From Akkermansiaceae bacterium UBA2381 (GTDB taxonomy: Bacteria; Verrucomicrobiota; Verrucomicrobiia; Verrucomicrobiales; DEV007), in NCBI GenBank assembly GCA_002344215.1, contig DDSV01000037.1:1-64000 (forward strand): a DNA stretch of 64,000 bases. The letters run 5' to 3'. Position 1 is the stretch's first letter, and each line of letters opens with the position of its first letter. Below are positions 1 to 9,500 of this stretch, piece by piece. The translations under genes were made by a program, and so were the position numbers. The notes under the pieces are model-generated. The model had not been told where the DNA came from. It did not search any database and saw only the letters and a program-made list of their open reading frames with translations.

Positions 1-8
1 AGGAAGGA

Positions 9-2204
9 TTGCGTCGTCTCGGCTTGTCCTTTGTCGTGCTGGCGTTTTTGATCACCTCACCAAAGATTGCTGCTCAGGGGCATCCTGAGGAGGCGGAGGT
101 TCGCGGCAGTGTCGTAGAATTATGGGCAACGGTTGCTGAGAGCTCCCCATGTGTCACGCTGCATTGGAGCCCGAGTTACCATCCGTCCACCGGGATCACC
201 GTCTATCGCCGGATTTCAGGCGAGTCAAACTGGGGAAGCGGCGCTTCCCTGTTACCATCGGCGCTTTCGTATACCGATATGACGGCGATGGCGAATACGC
301 TCTACGAGTATCGAGTCGTTCGCACCCAGAGCAGTGCGGGCAATCCGGTCGCTGAAGGCCATCTGTGGTCAGGCGTAAACGTGCCCGTCGTCGAGGATCG
401 CGGGCGGGTGATTCTCGTCGTCGATGACACCATGAGCAGCCCGCTCGCCGTCGAGCTTGATCGCCTCATTGCGGATCTCATCGGAGACGGGTGGGCGGTG
501 GTGAGGACCGATGTCTCGCGGACAGGCTCTCCTCAGCAAGTGTGGGATGCGATTCATGGTTGGTACAGCGTCGAACCGCTTAAGACGCGGGCGGTCTTTC
601 TTCTCGGAAGAGTTCCGGTCCCATATTCCGGTGATGTTTGCCCCGATGGGCATGACGAGGCTCCGCCCGAGGCTCACCACCGCGGTGCCTGGCCGACGGA
701 TGTGTTCTATGGCGATATGAATGGAGTCTGGACCGACACATCCGTCTCGCATGCTCTCGCCAACGTTGACGGGGCACGCCATCATAACCTCCCCGATGAT
801 GGGAAATTTGACCAATCGCTGATCACCGGTGAGCATCTGCCTGAACTTGTTGTCGGTCGGGTGGATCTTTCGAATCTGGGAGGCATTGCCAACGGAGTCT
901 CTGAGACAGAATTGTTGCGCCGATACCTTGATCGCCACCACGCCTTTCGCCACCGACTCGCTCCTTTTGGCACCCTGGGGGAGCGGGCCATGATAGATGA
1001 CAACTTCGGAAATGCCTTTGATCTTGGATTCGCCGCAAGCGGTTGGGCTTCGGGGATTTCCCTCTTCGGAAATGCAAACACAAGCGCCCAGGACTGGGTG
1101 CCGACCTTGTCGGGAAACGACTACCTCCTGGCCTATGGCTGCGGGAGCGGGGCTCCTAGCGGCGCAAGCGGAGTTTCGACCATCGCGAATTTTCGAGACA
1201 CTCCTTGCCGGGCGGTCTTCAATCTTCTCTTTGGCAGCTTCTTTGGCGATTGGGACTGGACGGACAATTACCTGCGAGCTCCGCTCGTGGGGAGAGAGGA
1301 TTCGCACGGGCTCGTTAGTCTCTGGTCAAGCAATCCGAGGTGGCAATTGTTCCCCCTCGCCGCAGGGGGCACTCTCGCCGACGCCTATCAACACCTCATC
1401 CGCGAGGTAAATCAGCCGCTAGGTCCTTTTCCTCCCGCGGAGGCATCGTGGACAAATCCAGATCAGATTCATGTGGCGATCATGGGGGATCCGGTTCTAC
1501 GCTCTCATCCGGCCAAGCCAGTCACGGATCTGATCGCTTCCGTCAATGGCGATCAGGTGACCCTTACATGGACCAATCCGGTTGGCGAATCGCACCCCCT
1601 TGGCTGCCACGTCTATCGTTCGGATTCGTGGAAGGGGATTTTCGAGCGAGTCGGAAGCAGGACCTTCTCCGGGGCGACGAGTTTCGTTGATACCGTTCCC
1701 TCGGAAGGTGACTGGCACTACCTCGTCAGGTTCATCAAGCTCCAGTCCACCGCGTCCGCCTCCTATGAGAATCCTGCTCAGGGAACGGCTGTCCATGCCA
1801 ACGTGCCAGCCTTTGGCTATGCTCTTTGGGCGGCAGGCCTCTTTGAAGATTCCCCCACCGCTGATTCGAATGGAGACGGTGTACCGAATCTTCTCGCCTA
1901 CGCCGTCGGAGCACAAAATGGGGAGGCTCGCGCGGTGATGGACGTGCCGCGGGCCAATGGCGACCGGAGTTTTATCGTGCCGCAATCGAGCCGTAGCGAC
2001 ATAAGATACCAAATTGAACTCAGTCCTGACCTTGAGACATGGTTTTCAGTGGCAATTAGACCGATCGGAGGGACCTGGGCGCTAAACGGTGCCTCCGGCT
2101 ATCCGAATCAGGGAAATGTGACTTTATCTGGCGGAAGCACCAAGATCTTCTCGGACAGCACACTGGCGGAACGGTGCTTTTGGAGAGTGAGGGTGAGTTT
2201 GTAG
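9..2204 (+). CDS. Secreted C25-like (gingipain-fold) protein with fibronectin III domains
   Basis: The product (731 residues as read) begins with a hydrophobic Sec-type signal ending near an AQG site. A fibronectin-III-like segment covers about 45-110. An alpha/beta region from about 133 (VILVVDD, then VFLLGRVPVPY) resembles the peptidase C25/gingipain fold. A second fibronectin-like segment starts near 503, and a DSNGDGVPNLLAY motif lies near 618. Where active C25 enzymes have a His-Gly pair and a later Cys, this protein has AYGCGSG (near 375) and FGSFFGDWD (near 407), so peptidase activity is doubtful. The first available start is TTG at 9. The AGGAAGG at 1-7 is only one base away, which is too close for that start. 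The reading frame is open to the window edge, so the true start may lie upstream. It is probably exported; the substrate is unknown. Confidence 0.75.
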   Translation: MRRLGLSFVVLAFLITSPKIAAQGHPEEAEVRGSVVELWATVAESSPCVTLHWSPSYHPSTGITVYRRISGESNWGSGASLLPSALSYTDMTAMANTLYEYRVVRTQSSAGNPVAEGHLWSGVNVPVVEDRGRVILVVDDTMSSPLAVELDRLIADLIGDGWAVVRTDVSRTGSPQQVWDAIHGWYSVEPLKTRAVFLLGRVPVPYSGDVCPDGHDEAPPEAHHRGAWPTDVFYGDMNGVWTDTSVSHALANVDGARHHNLPDDGKFDQSLITGEHLPELVVGRVDLSNLGGIANGVSETELLRRYLDRHHAFRHRLAPFGTLGERAMIDDNFGNAFDLGFAASGWASGISLFGNANTSAQDWVPTLSGNDYLLAYGCGSGAPSGASGVSTIANFRDTPCRAVFNLLFGSFFGDWDWTDNYLRAPLVGREDSHGLVSLWSSNPRWQLFPLAAGGTLADAYQHLIREVNQPLGPFPPAEASWTNPDQIHVAIMGDPVLRSHPAKPVTDLIASVNGDQVTLTWTNPVGESHPLGCHVYRSDSWKGIFERVGSRTFSGATSFVDTVPSEGDWHYLVRFIKLQSTASASYENPAQGTAVHANVPAFGYALWAAGLFEDSPTADSNGDGVPNLLAYAVGAQNGEARAVMDVPRANGDRSFIVPQSSRSDIRYQIELSPDLETWFSVAIRPIGGTWALNGASGYPNQGNVTLSGGSTKIFSDSTLAERCFWRVRVSL

Positions 2205-2266
2205 GTCGAAAGCCGCCTATTGACGGTATGGCGGGAGGGGGACACTTTGATTCAGTATACCTAACT

Positions 2267-2282
2267 GCTTCCCTGCGGAAGC
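2267..2282. terminator. Short hairpin between convergent genes
   Basis: A 6-bp perfect stem (GCTTCC / GGAAGC, loop CTGC) sits between the stop at 2204 and the minus-strand stop at 2299. It may end both transcripts, but the T-run is poor (GGAGATTCTCTTT), so this is only a candidate. Confidence 0.3.
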
Positions 2283-2298
2283 GGAGATTCTCTTTCAC

Positions 2299-2493
2299 CT
2301 ATCTGGTCTCTCCCTCTTCCGGTGGCAGGCGGGGAGGTTCCCCCAGCTCAATCCCGGGTTTCGGCGGTGGTGTTGTCGCCTCCACTTTACTGGGAACCGG
2401 CTCGTCGGTGGTCTCCTGCTTCCCGCATCCCGCTAATCCAAAAGGGAGAAGTAGCGGAGCGAAACGGATTATCCAGAGTATGCGAAGGATCAT
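2299..2493 (-). CDS. Small lipoprotein, 64 residues
   Basis: The start codon overlaps the stop of the upstream CAP-domain gene by four bases (ATGA), a classic translational-coupling arrangement. The product has a hydrophobic signal followed by a lipobox (LAGC), so Cys is expected to be lipidated after signal peptidase II cleavage near residue 23. The remaining 40 or so residues are charged and proline-rich (TTPPPKPG, EPPRLPPEEG) and look like an unstructured tether. I recognise no domain. The overlap and the sensible lipoprotein signal argue that it is real. It may anchor or accompany the CAP protein in the envelope (inference). Confidence 0.6.
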   Translation of the reverse strand: MILRILWIIRFAPLLLPFGLAGCGKQETTDEPVPSKVEATTPPPKPGIELGEPPRLPPEEGETR

Positions 2494-4610
2494 GGGAGAA
2501 GGGTGATTTTATGCCGGATGAAGAGCATCTCCTTGCCCGTTGTATCAACGCTGAAGGAATGTTGGGCACCGGTGCCGGTGTCGGCGATCGAGGTCCAGTT
2601 CACCAGGTTCTCCGAACATTCGGCACCGTAGGTGATGCCAGTGGTGGGTGCCGATTCGGCGTAACTGAGAATGAAATCCGTTCCAGAGAGAACGGGTTGT
2701 GGCAGTGTTGCGTTGGAGTTCGCCATCGTCGGGTTGAGCCCGAAGGCATACTCAACCCCGTTCGCGACGCCGTCCTGGTCTTGATCGTCAGTAAATCCAC
2801 CCGTTACTTCCGGATAGAGGGTCGCGATCCAGTCAGCGTAGTCAGGGGGTGCCTGAGCGGTCACCGTTTTAAAGTTACCATAGCCAAACCAACGTGTTCC
2901 AACATTGGGACGTATCCTCAGGTAATACGTCACTCCGTTCACCAGCGCAGCACCCGCAGTTGTAGCATTGAGATCAAACGTGCTTGAGTTACCTGACAGT
3001 GACGTCGTGGTGGTATTCACGAGCTCGGTTGCATTGGTGACCGTCACATCATCGATAAAAAAGCCGTGGTTTGCAGTGACTCCCTGTACAACGGATCCGC
3101 CATTGCTCTTCATCGTGAACCGTACCCGGATGACCTGTCCCGCATAGGCAGCGAGACTATGACTGCGGCTGATCCAGTTGGGATCCCAGTTGGCGCTGCT
3201 GAGCCCCACTCCATTGCGGCTGGATATCGTAGTCCAAGTGGAGCCGTTGTCGGTCGACACCTGTGCCTCCAGCGTGGTGGTGGTGGTGCTAAACCGGGCG
3301 CGATCATAGTACTGCAACTGGCTAGCGGGTCCCGGGATGATGTCGCGCGTCACAATGAAACTTTGATCAGAAAAAACACCCGACGAAAATGTGAGTTGAA
3401 AGGCCTTGCTGCCAGTGCGCTTCAGAGCCGACTGGCGGAGGGAATATCCTGCCGATATGTCCTCCGAGATCTCCGGCACTGGTGAATCCTCTGCTCCCTC
3501 CGTCCATGCCCCGGTGCTCCCGGAGGCGACTTCGAGTTCATACGAATCGGCCTGGTCAATGCTATTGAATGAGTAATTTTGACCACTGGTGGGAGGCGTA
3601 CTGGTCCCCGTGATAGTTACAGACTCGCCCAGAATGTCCGGGTTAAAAAGCGTCACCGTGTAGCTCTTTGTTGTGGGACCTCCCCCCGCGATGCCCGAAA
3701 CCGTTACCACGTATGGCAAGTCGGAGGAGACAGACGATGGCAACCCCGAAGGAGCCCAAACGATTGTATTGTCGCCATAGCCGTTGTCTGTGCGGGAAAT
3801 CACGGTCAGTGGCACTGGTGATCCGTTTTGTGTCATTGTCACGGTAGCCGACGCGAAGTTTGCCCCCGGATAGGAAAGGGACCAACGCGCTGGGGAGAGG
3901 GAGGCCGGAACAAAACCCTGATTCGGCCAACATAGGAAGGTGGGTGCCGGAGCGGGTTTGAAACTACCAAGCACCCAGAGGGCATTTGCAGAATTATAGG
4001 GAACGTTAAAGGGAATATCTCCTGTGCCCATCACTTGGGCACGGGTGTAAAGGATCCAGCGCCGGTGCCCGACAACGATGTTGTTGGCGCCGTCATCACG
4101 CATGTAGGCATCGACGGATCCGGGACCAAAGGTTCCCCAGGCAAGATTCGATGCTCCGGCTGCCTCGTATCCGTCCGTGGTGAAGCAACTCCAGGTGTTC
4201 GGCGGGGTATGGGAGAGAGCGTTGTTGGCAGACATCATCAAGGCCGCGGCCTGGTCTTTCGCTGAATACGTTGCATTAAAGGTGATGTCCCCCGGAAGCC
4301 CCACCAGCGCACGGTAGAAATTCACCCGCCGCCGCACGTCATTCTTGAAAATGGCCGACGTGGTGCCCGGAGTGCAAAATGCCACGGCACCCGTCCACAT
4401 GTTGTTACCCTCGTAATCCCAGGACGCATGGTATATGCATTGATAGAACGCGAGCACGTCACGCCGATCTGTCGAATCGACCGAAAGGCCATCGACTGCT
4501 TGAGGGCTCACCGTTCCCGGAAGCCAGGCCCTCGCCTCCGGGAGGATCAAGAAAACCATCAAAACGGACAATTTCAGCAGAGAAACTGCCGGGATGATGC
4601 GGGTTCCCAT
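2490..4610 (-). CDS. Secreted CAP (SCP/PR1)-domain protein
   Basis: The 706-residue product has an N-terminal signal (positive start, hydrophobic stretch, cleavage near ARA-W). A CAP domain covers roughly residues 90-195. Family landmarks visible are RRRVNFYRALVGLP, the ALSHTPP His (134), the DGYEAAG Glu, and VVGHRRWIL with His 182. Downstream are Ig/fibronectin-like beta segments, a long beta-rich region with a FFIDDVTV motif typical of jelly-roll modules, and a C-terminal DQDQDGVANGVEYAFGLNP motif (near 613). CAP proteins bind sterols or lipids, or act in defence and cell-wall contexts; the role here is unknown. ATG at 4610 gives a complete signal peptide. It shares an operon with the small lipoprotein downstream and is divergent from the TIGR02597 gene. 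Confidence 0.85.
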   Translation of the reverse strand: MGTRIIPAVSLLKLSVLMVFLILPEARAWLPGTVSPQAVDGLSVDSTDRRDVLAFYQCIYHASWDYEGNNMWTGAVAFCTPGTTSAIFKNDVRRRVNFYRALVGLPGDITFNATYSAKDQAAALMMSANNALSHTPPNTWSCFTTDGYEAAGASNLAWGTFGPGSVDAYMRDDGANNIVVGHRRWILYTRAQVMGTGDIPFNVPYNSANALWVLGSFKPAPAPTFLCWPNQGFVPASLSPARWSLSYPGANFASATVTMTQNGSPVPLTVISRTDNGYGDNTIVWAPSGLPSSVSSDLPYVVTVSGIAGGGPTTKSYTVTLFNPDILGESVTITGTSTPPTSGQNYSFNSIDQADSYELEVASGSTGAWTEGAEDSPVPEISEDISAGYSLRQSALKRTGSKAFQLTFSSGVFSDQSFIVTRDIIPGPASQLQYYDRARFSTTTTTLEAQVSTDNGSTWTTISSRNGVGLSSANWDPNWISRSHSLAAYAGQVIRVRFTMKSNGGSVVQGVTANHGFFIDDVTVTNATELVNTTTTSLSGNSSTFDLNATTAGAALVNGVTYYLRIRPNVGTRWFGYGNFKTVTAQAPPDYADWIATLYPEVTGGFTDDQDQDGVANGVEYAFGLNPTMANSNATLPQPVLSGTDFILSYAESAPTTGITYGAECSENLVNWTSIADTGTGAQHSFSVDTTGKEMLFIRHKITLLP

Positions 4611-5226
4611 GTTGTTTTATTTTACAGTCTAATGGCCACCCATGTCAATGACCGACAGGGACTCGCCTTTTCAGCTCATGAGCGCCGCTTGAAAACCTCA
4701 AAATGGAGAATCCAAAAATTTTCGTCTGTGGATGATGCGGCTGAGGCCGGATCGGAAAGAGGATGAACCCGACCATAAGGGCTGCGGACTTTTTTGCGGT
4801 CTGGCTGCCATAGTCGTCCGTCGTGGAGCCAACTCCACCTCTTCGTCGCGCGTTGCTGGATCACCAAACGACTCGCAGGTTTTGAATCCGGTTTTTTAAG
4901 CAGGCTCCTGAAAATAGAGCACCGAGTTGGGAAAACTGCTTCATGGACTCGCATCGATCCTGTTGCCTCGTCGGGAATTCTGCAGGGATTTAGAGCAAAT
5001 CCCTGCAAATTTTGCTTTCCTCGTCTCTGGTTATGCGGCAACTCTCAAGAATAGCCTTTTTAATCCCAAAGAAAAAAGCTGAACAATCCAGAAGAAAAAG
5101 GGTAAAATGACGAAGTTGAATGGGCGTTTCGAGGGATTTTCGAAATCCGTCGTTCCACACTTCACGTTTTTTAATACTCCGAATTGAGAACTGTGATGTT
5201 TTTTGGCCTTTGACCCATAGATTCCT
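4611..5226. other. Divergent intergenic region
   Basis: This 616-base spacer lies between the divergently transcribed CAP gene and the TIGR02597 gene. I find no convincing coding frame. It holds the inverted repeat at 4981-5007, and its right half (5041-5200) is AT-rich, as expected for a promoter region. I could not assign a -35/-10 pair with confidence. Confidence 0.5.
4981..5007. repeat. Perfect 11-bp inverted repeat
   Basis: The arms TGCAGGGATTT and AAATCCCTGCA are exact complements around a 5-base loop (AGAGC), followed by AATTTTGCTTT. It could be a terminator for an unannotated transcript, an operator for the flanking divergent genes, or a 5-prime leader hairpin. The mixed GC/AT stem plus T-rich tail is terminator-like, but no gene ends here. 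Confidence 0.55.
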
Positions 5227-6222
5227 ATGAACATGCGATTTGCCGCAAAAGTGATCGTCGCCTCGCTCCTTTCCGGAGTTGGACCTGCATCTGCCCAGAT
5301 TTCGGTCACCACCGATCCGGTCGGATATGTCGAGGTGAATCTCGCGGCAAATGCCTACACGTTCATCGGTCTCCCGCTCTACACGACGGTGGCATTCAAG
5401 GGGGCAGTGACTGGAGTCTCCGCAAGCACCCTGTCCTTCGAAGGAAGTCCCTTCGACTCTTTGTCATTTGGTTCCGCTACGATTGGCGCGGAACAAGTGC
5501 CTCAGTATTTCATCGAGGTCACATCCGGCAGCGATGTGGGTGCGATGATTCCCATTCTATCAAACACCGCCAATACGGTCGCCCTTACGGAGGATGTTTC
5601 CTCCTTCATCGCGGTGAGCGACACCATCACCATAAGGCCCCTCCACACCCTTGATTCTTTGTTTCCGAATGGAGCTCCGCTCCGCGTAGGAGTCTCGGTC
5701 GCTGCCGCAGACGAGGTGTTGATTTTCGACGCCAGCCAGCAAGCGACCGTTTCCTATTTTTACTCATCGACGCACTCACAATGGCGCCGAGGCACAACCC
5801 CTAACGGAAGCCGCTCGATCCTGCCCAACCAGAGTATCTATATCAATCACAAGGCGGCCGCGACAAAATTGGTCATCTCCGGCACCGTGAAACTGGGGAC
5901 AACGGGTATTGATGTTTTGACCGGTTACAATCTGATCCCGAATCCGTTCCCCTTTGCTTACCCACTGAGTCTTTCCGATCTTTACACCGGCAGCGTCACG
6001 ACAGGGCTAAAGGGAGGCGTTTCAGTAGCTGCGGCGGATCTGGTGACGATTTACAGCGGTAGCAGTGTCCCGAAGACCTACTATTTTCACACCCCATCGA
6101 GTCAATGGCGCACCGGAACGACGCCATCCGACAACGCGATGATTCCGGTTGGAGGGGCTCTGATGATTCACCGGAAGAGCCCATCGCCTCCATTTACCTG
6201 GGTTAAATCTCAGCCGTTCTGA
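5227..6222 (+). CDS. TIGR02597 family secreted protein
   Basis: The 331-residue product has a signal peptide (MNMRFAAKVIVASLL, cleavage near SAQ) and then the family opening: a DPVGYVEVNL segment followed by FIGLPLY. Two similar halves are visible. VSVAAADEVLIFD...SQWRRGTTP (about 158-195) recurs as VSVAAADLVTIYS...SQWRTGTTP (about 263-300). Each has the YYFH/SYFY beta strand before SQWR. TIGR02597 proteins are known mainly from Verrucomicrobiota, are exported and have no established function. Length fits the family. The ATG start follows an AT-rich leader. The gene seems monocistronic. Confidence 0.85.
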   Translation: MNMRFAAKVIVASLLSGVGPASAQISVTTDPVGYVEVNLAANAYTFIGLPLYTTVAFKGAVTGVSASTLSFEGSPFDSLSFGSATIGAEQVPQYFIEVTSGSDVGAMIPILSNTANTVALTEDVSSFIAVSDTITIRPLHTLDSLFPNGAPLRVGVSVAAADEVLIFDASQQATVSYFYSSTHSQWRRGTTPNGSRSILPNQSIYINHKAAATKLVISGTVKLGTTGIDVLTGYNLIPNPFPFAYPLSLSDLYTGSVTTGLKGGVSVAAADLVTIYSGSSVPKTYYFHTPSSQWRTGTTPSDNAMIPVGGALMIHRKSPSPPFTWVKSQPF

Positions 6223-6570
6223 TCTCTGCGGATTCTTCATCAAAGGAGAGGGCTTGCTGACCGAATCAGGTGATTCGACGGCGACTGACCGTTGCCTGGA
6301 ACATTTCACGCCTGTAACCCTCGAAGACAAGGCGCAGAAAATCGAGGCCGCTGCGTGCCATCGTTTCGACCTTAGTCCGTCACCTTGCCTCCGGTAACCA
6401 TCTAAATGGCAGGGAGTTTTGATCCTGTTAATGATCTTGAAGAGAAGGTCTTATTAACCAGGCAGAACCCTTTCAACCGCAGTTTATTTGGAAAATTGAG
6501 TGGAGTCTCATCGCTGAGATTTGCGCAATCTCACTCCTCTCACTTGCCAAAGCGGTGATGATCGGATTCT
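6223..6570 (+). other. Intergenic spacer before the Rhs-like gene
   Basis: This 348-base spacer has no credible coding frame. A small hairpin (GAATC AGGT GATTC, about 6263-6276) follows the TIGR02597 stop but lacks a T-run. The right part (6430-6560) presumably holds the promoter of the giant gene; I cannot name a definite promoter. Confidence 0.4.
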
Positions 6571-9500
6571 ATGCCTCCAGACATGAATCCGCTTCGCGTT
6601 TCTTTACCGCTGATTGGGCTAATTTTCATCGCCGGTCTAGCACGCGGAGCTTCCGATCCGTATCACGCGTGGATCGTGTCTCACTGGGGGAATCTTGTTG
6701 TCTCTGAGGAAGCCAACCGCGCGACTATCTGGGGTGAACAGGCCGATCCGGATGGTGATGGGATTCCGAACCTTCTCGAGTACACTACCGGGATCGATCC
6801 GAAGGTGTGGAACCCGGTTTCCGATGCATGGGTTTTCTTCGTTCCTTCCCAGGGTGCCCCATCGGCGCGGTTTCCTGAAATCTCCGCGAGGATCCGGATG
6901 AACGATCCCGATCTGCGGGTCATTGCCCAGGCGAGTAGCGGGTTGGACTATTGGACCCCGGAGGGCAACGTTGATTTTTCCCAGCCCCAGCCTCCCAATC
7001 CGGCGGTCGTTGAGATTCCAACCGACGATGTGTCCGGGGCGTTCCGGCGCGTTCGCTACGTCGATGTACAATCGATGGAGGGCCGTGACCGTTCGTTTTT
7101 GCGACTGATGGTGGTGCGAAAATTCGAAGTGGTCACGGGCTCGGCAGTTGATCCATTCTTTTTCACCGGTGGCGAGACCGTACAATCCGGCACCGTGGCA
7201 CGCTCGAACTCCGTCGTTGTTAGTGGTTTCGGTGGTACGGTTGAAGTGTCGATTCCAACAGGGGTGCGATTTTATCGGAACGGAATTCTTCAGAATCCTC
7301 CGCCCGGCCCGACACCGCCGCCGAACCCGCTGGGAGGCCCGGTTACCTCAACCGAAGTACCGGTGACTGTGCAAGTCGGCGATGTGATTTGGTTGGAGGC
7401 AGACGCACCCGCGACTTCGGGACTTCTTAGCCAGCACACCCTGACTATCGGCGGGGTATCGTCGACCTGGTCCTTCCGGTCGGGAACGGTTCCTTCAATT
7501 CCCGACCATGGAGGCACGGATTCGGGCTATACCCCGGTCGAAACCGGCGTGTCCGATACAGGCGCGGCGCAGGCGAATATTCCCATCGTGGTGTCCCCCG
7601 GTACTGCGGGTATGCAGCCCAAACTGTCCATCGGCTACTCCAGCCAGGGCGGGAACGGACCGCTGGGGGTTGGGTTCTCACTAAGTGGACTTAGCGGGAT
7701 CAGCCGGGTCGGTCGAACGTTGACACAAGATGGAGTCCGGGGCGGGGTGAACCTGGATGCGAATGATCGATTTGCGCTCGATGGACAGCGCCTGATTGCC
7801 ATTAGCGGGTTGGACGGGGCCGATGGAACGGAGTACCGGCTTGAGTTCGATCCATCTTCGCGGATTCGCAGTTACAACACACAGGGATCGGGACCGGAAA
7901 GATGGGTAGTCGAGACGAAGGCCGGGTTGAAGATGGACTTTGGTTTGTACTCGAACTCTCGGGTTACCGCCAGTGGAAATGCCAATGTCCTTTCATGGGC
8001 GCTGACGCGAATCACGGATACATCAGGAAACTTCATCACCTTCACCTATGACTCAGATGGTCGACTTCGGGGCGAGTTGCTGCTCGCCGAGGTTGCATAT
8101 ACGGCCAATACAAATGCCGGCCTGGTTGCGAATCAAAAGGTCGTGCTTGACTACGAGGATCGGCCCGATCCCCGGACAAGCTATTTCAACGGCCTGACGA
8201 TTCATTCGTTGAAACGCCTCAAGAGCATCGAGTCACTTGTCGGCAACTCGTTGATGCGTCGCTATGAGATGGTTTATCGCCTCTCGCAACTCAGCCAAGC
8301 CACTCTGCTGGCCCAAGTTCGCGAGATCGCGCCGGATGGAGCGGTGCACACCACTGATATCGATTGGATGGATGGACCGTTGCCGACATTCACGGCAGTT
8401 CGCCGAGACTATCCTCATCATTCATCCGTTTGGCATTACCTTTACACCGAAGTCGGCGACTTCAACGGCGACGGCAAGAGCGACATGTTCAGCCAGGGAG
8501 ACGACGGGAACTTGACTGTCTTCCTAAGACGGGACAATGAAGCGGATTTCGATATTGTAAGGCACACACCGGCGAACGGTTTCCGTCGCGATTTGATGTG
8601 GCTGGGGGACTTCAATGGTGACGGCCTCACGGATGTCTTGACACGACCGAGCGGTTCCACTCGTATTGTCACCTATTTCTCAAGCGGGAACGGACAGTTT
8701 ACACCTCACGCGTTCGATCAGGCAGTTGCATGGGACACCGGTCAACTCACACTCGGAGATTTCAATGGAGACGCGCGGACCGATTTCGTCACGGGTATCG
8801 GAACGAGCCAATTGAGAACGTTCCTTTCGAATGGAGACGGCACTTTCACGAGTGTCGCCGAGAACGTGACCTGGGGTTGGAACGGCTCGACTTTGCTTAC
8901 GGGCGACTTTGACGGAGACGGTTTGACTGACTTTCTTTCCCACAGCTCTCCGGTGAACGGCCAGTATGCGTGGAACGTGATGGAGTCGGATGGTGACGGC
9001 ACCTTCACTGAACGAAAGCACTTCTACCCGCAAAGTGTCGGTAACGGATATCCGCCGATCGCGGGCGATTTCAACGGAGACGGCATCATGGATATAGCCT
9101 CCGCTAATGGACAGCTTATTACGGTGTTCCTCTTCAAGGGCGATGGAGGAGTCACCACGATCGTCACCGACGTCGGGATATCGGGATTCGGTTGGCGAGG
9201 AGATGCGGTGGGTGCCTTCAACTCCGACAGAATGACCGACATCCTCTCATGGATCAACTACTCGGGGCAGCGCGACATTCTTCGTTTTATTTCGGTTGGA
9301 GACGGACGTTTTGAGGTGCAGCGAGAAACTAACTCAGTGGCTTGGGATCCCGCCAATACGGTCTGGGTGGGAGACTTCGACGGCGACGGCAAAGCTGATG
9401 TCGTTTCGTCCTATTACCAATTCACCCATTTCACCTCGGCGAGCGCCGCCGAGGACCTGGTCTCCCGCGTCACCAATGGCCACGGCGGAGAGACCTCCTT

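Noticed and set aside
369..1307. 312-codon minus-strand frame inside the first gene
   Set aside because: It is antisense to a clearly coding secreted protein and shows no domain or start context.
2322..2987. 221-codon plus-strand frame over the lipoprotein and CAP gene end
   Set aside because: It crosses two coding genes on the other strand and has no recognisable domain.
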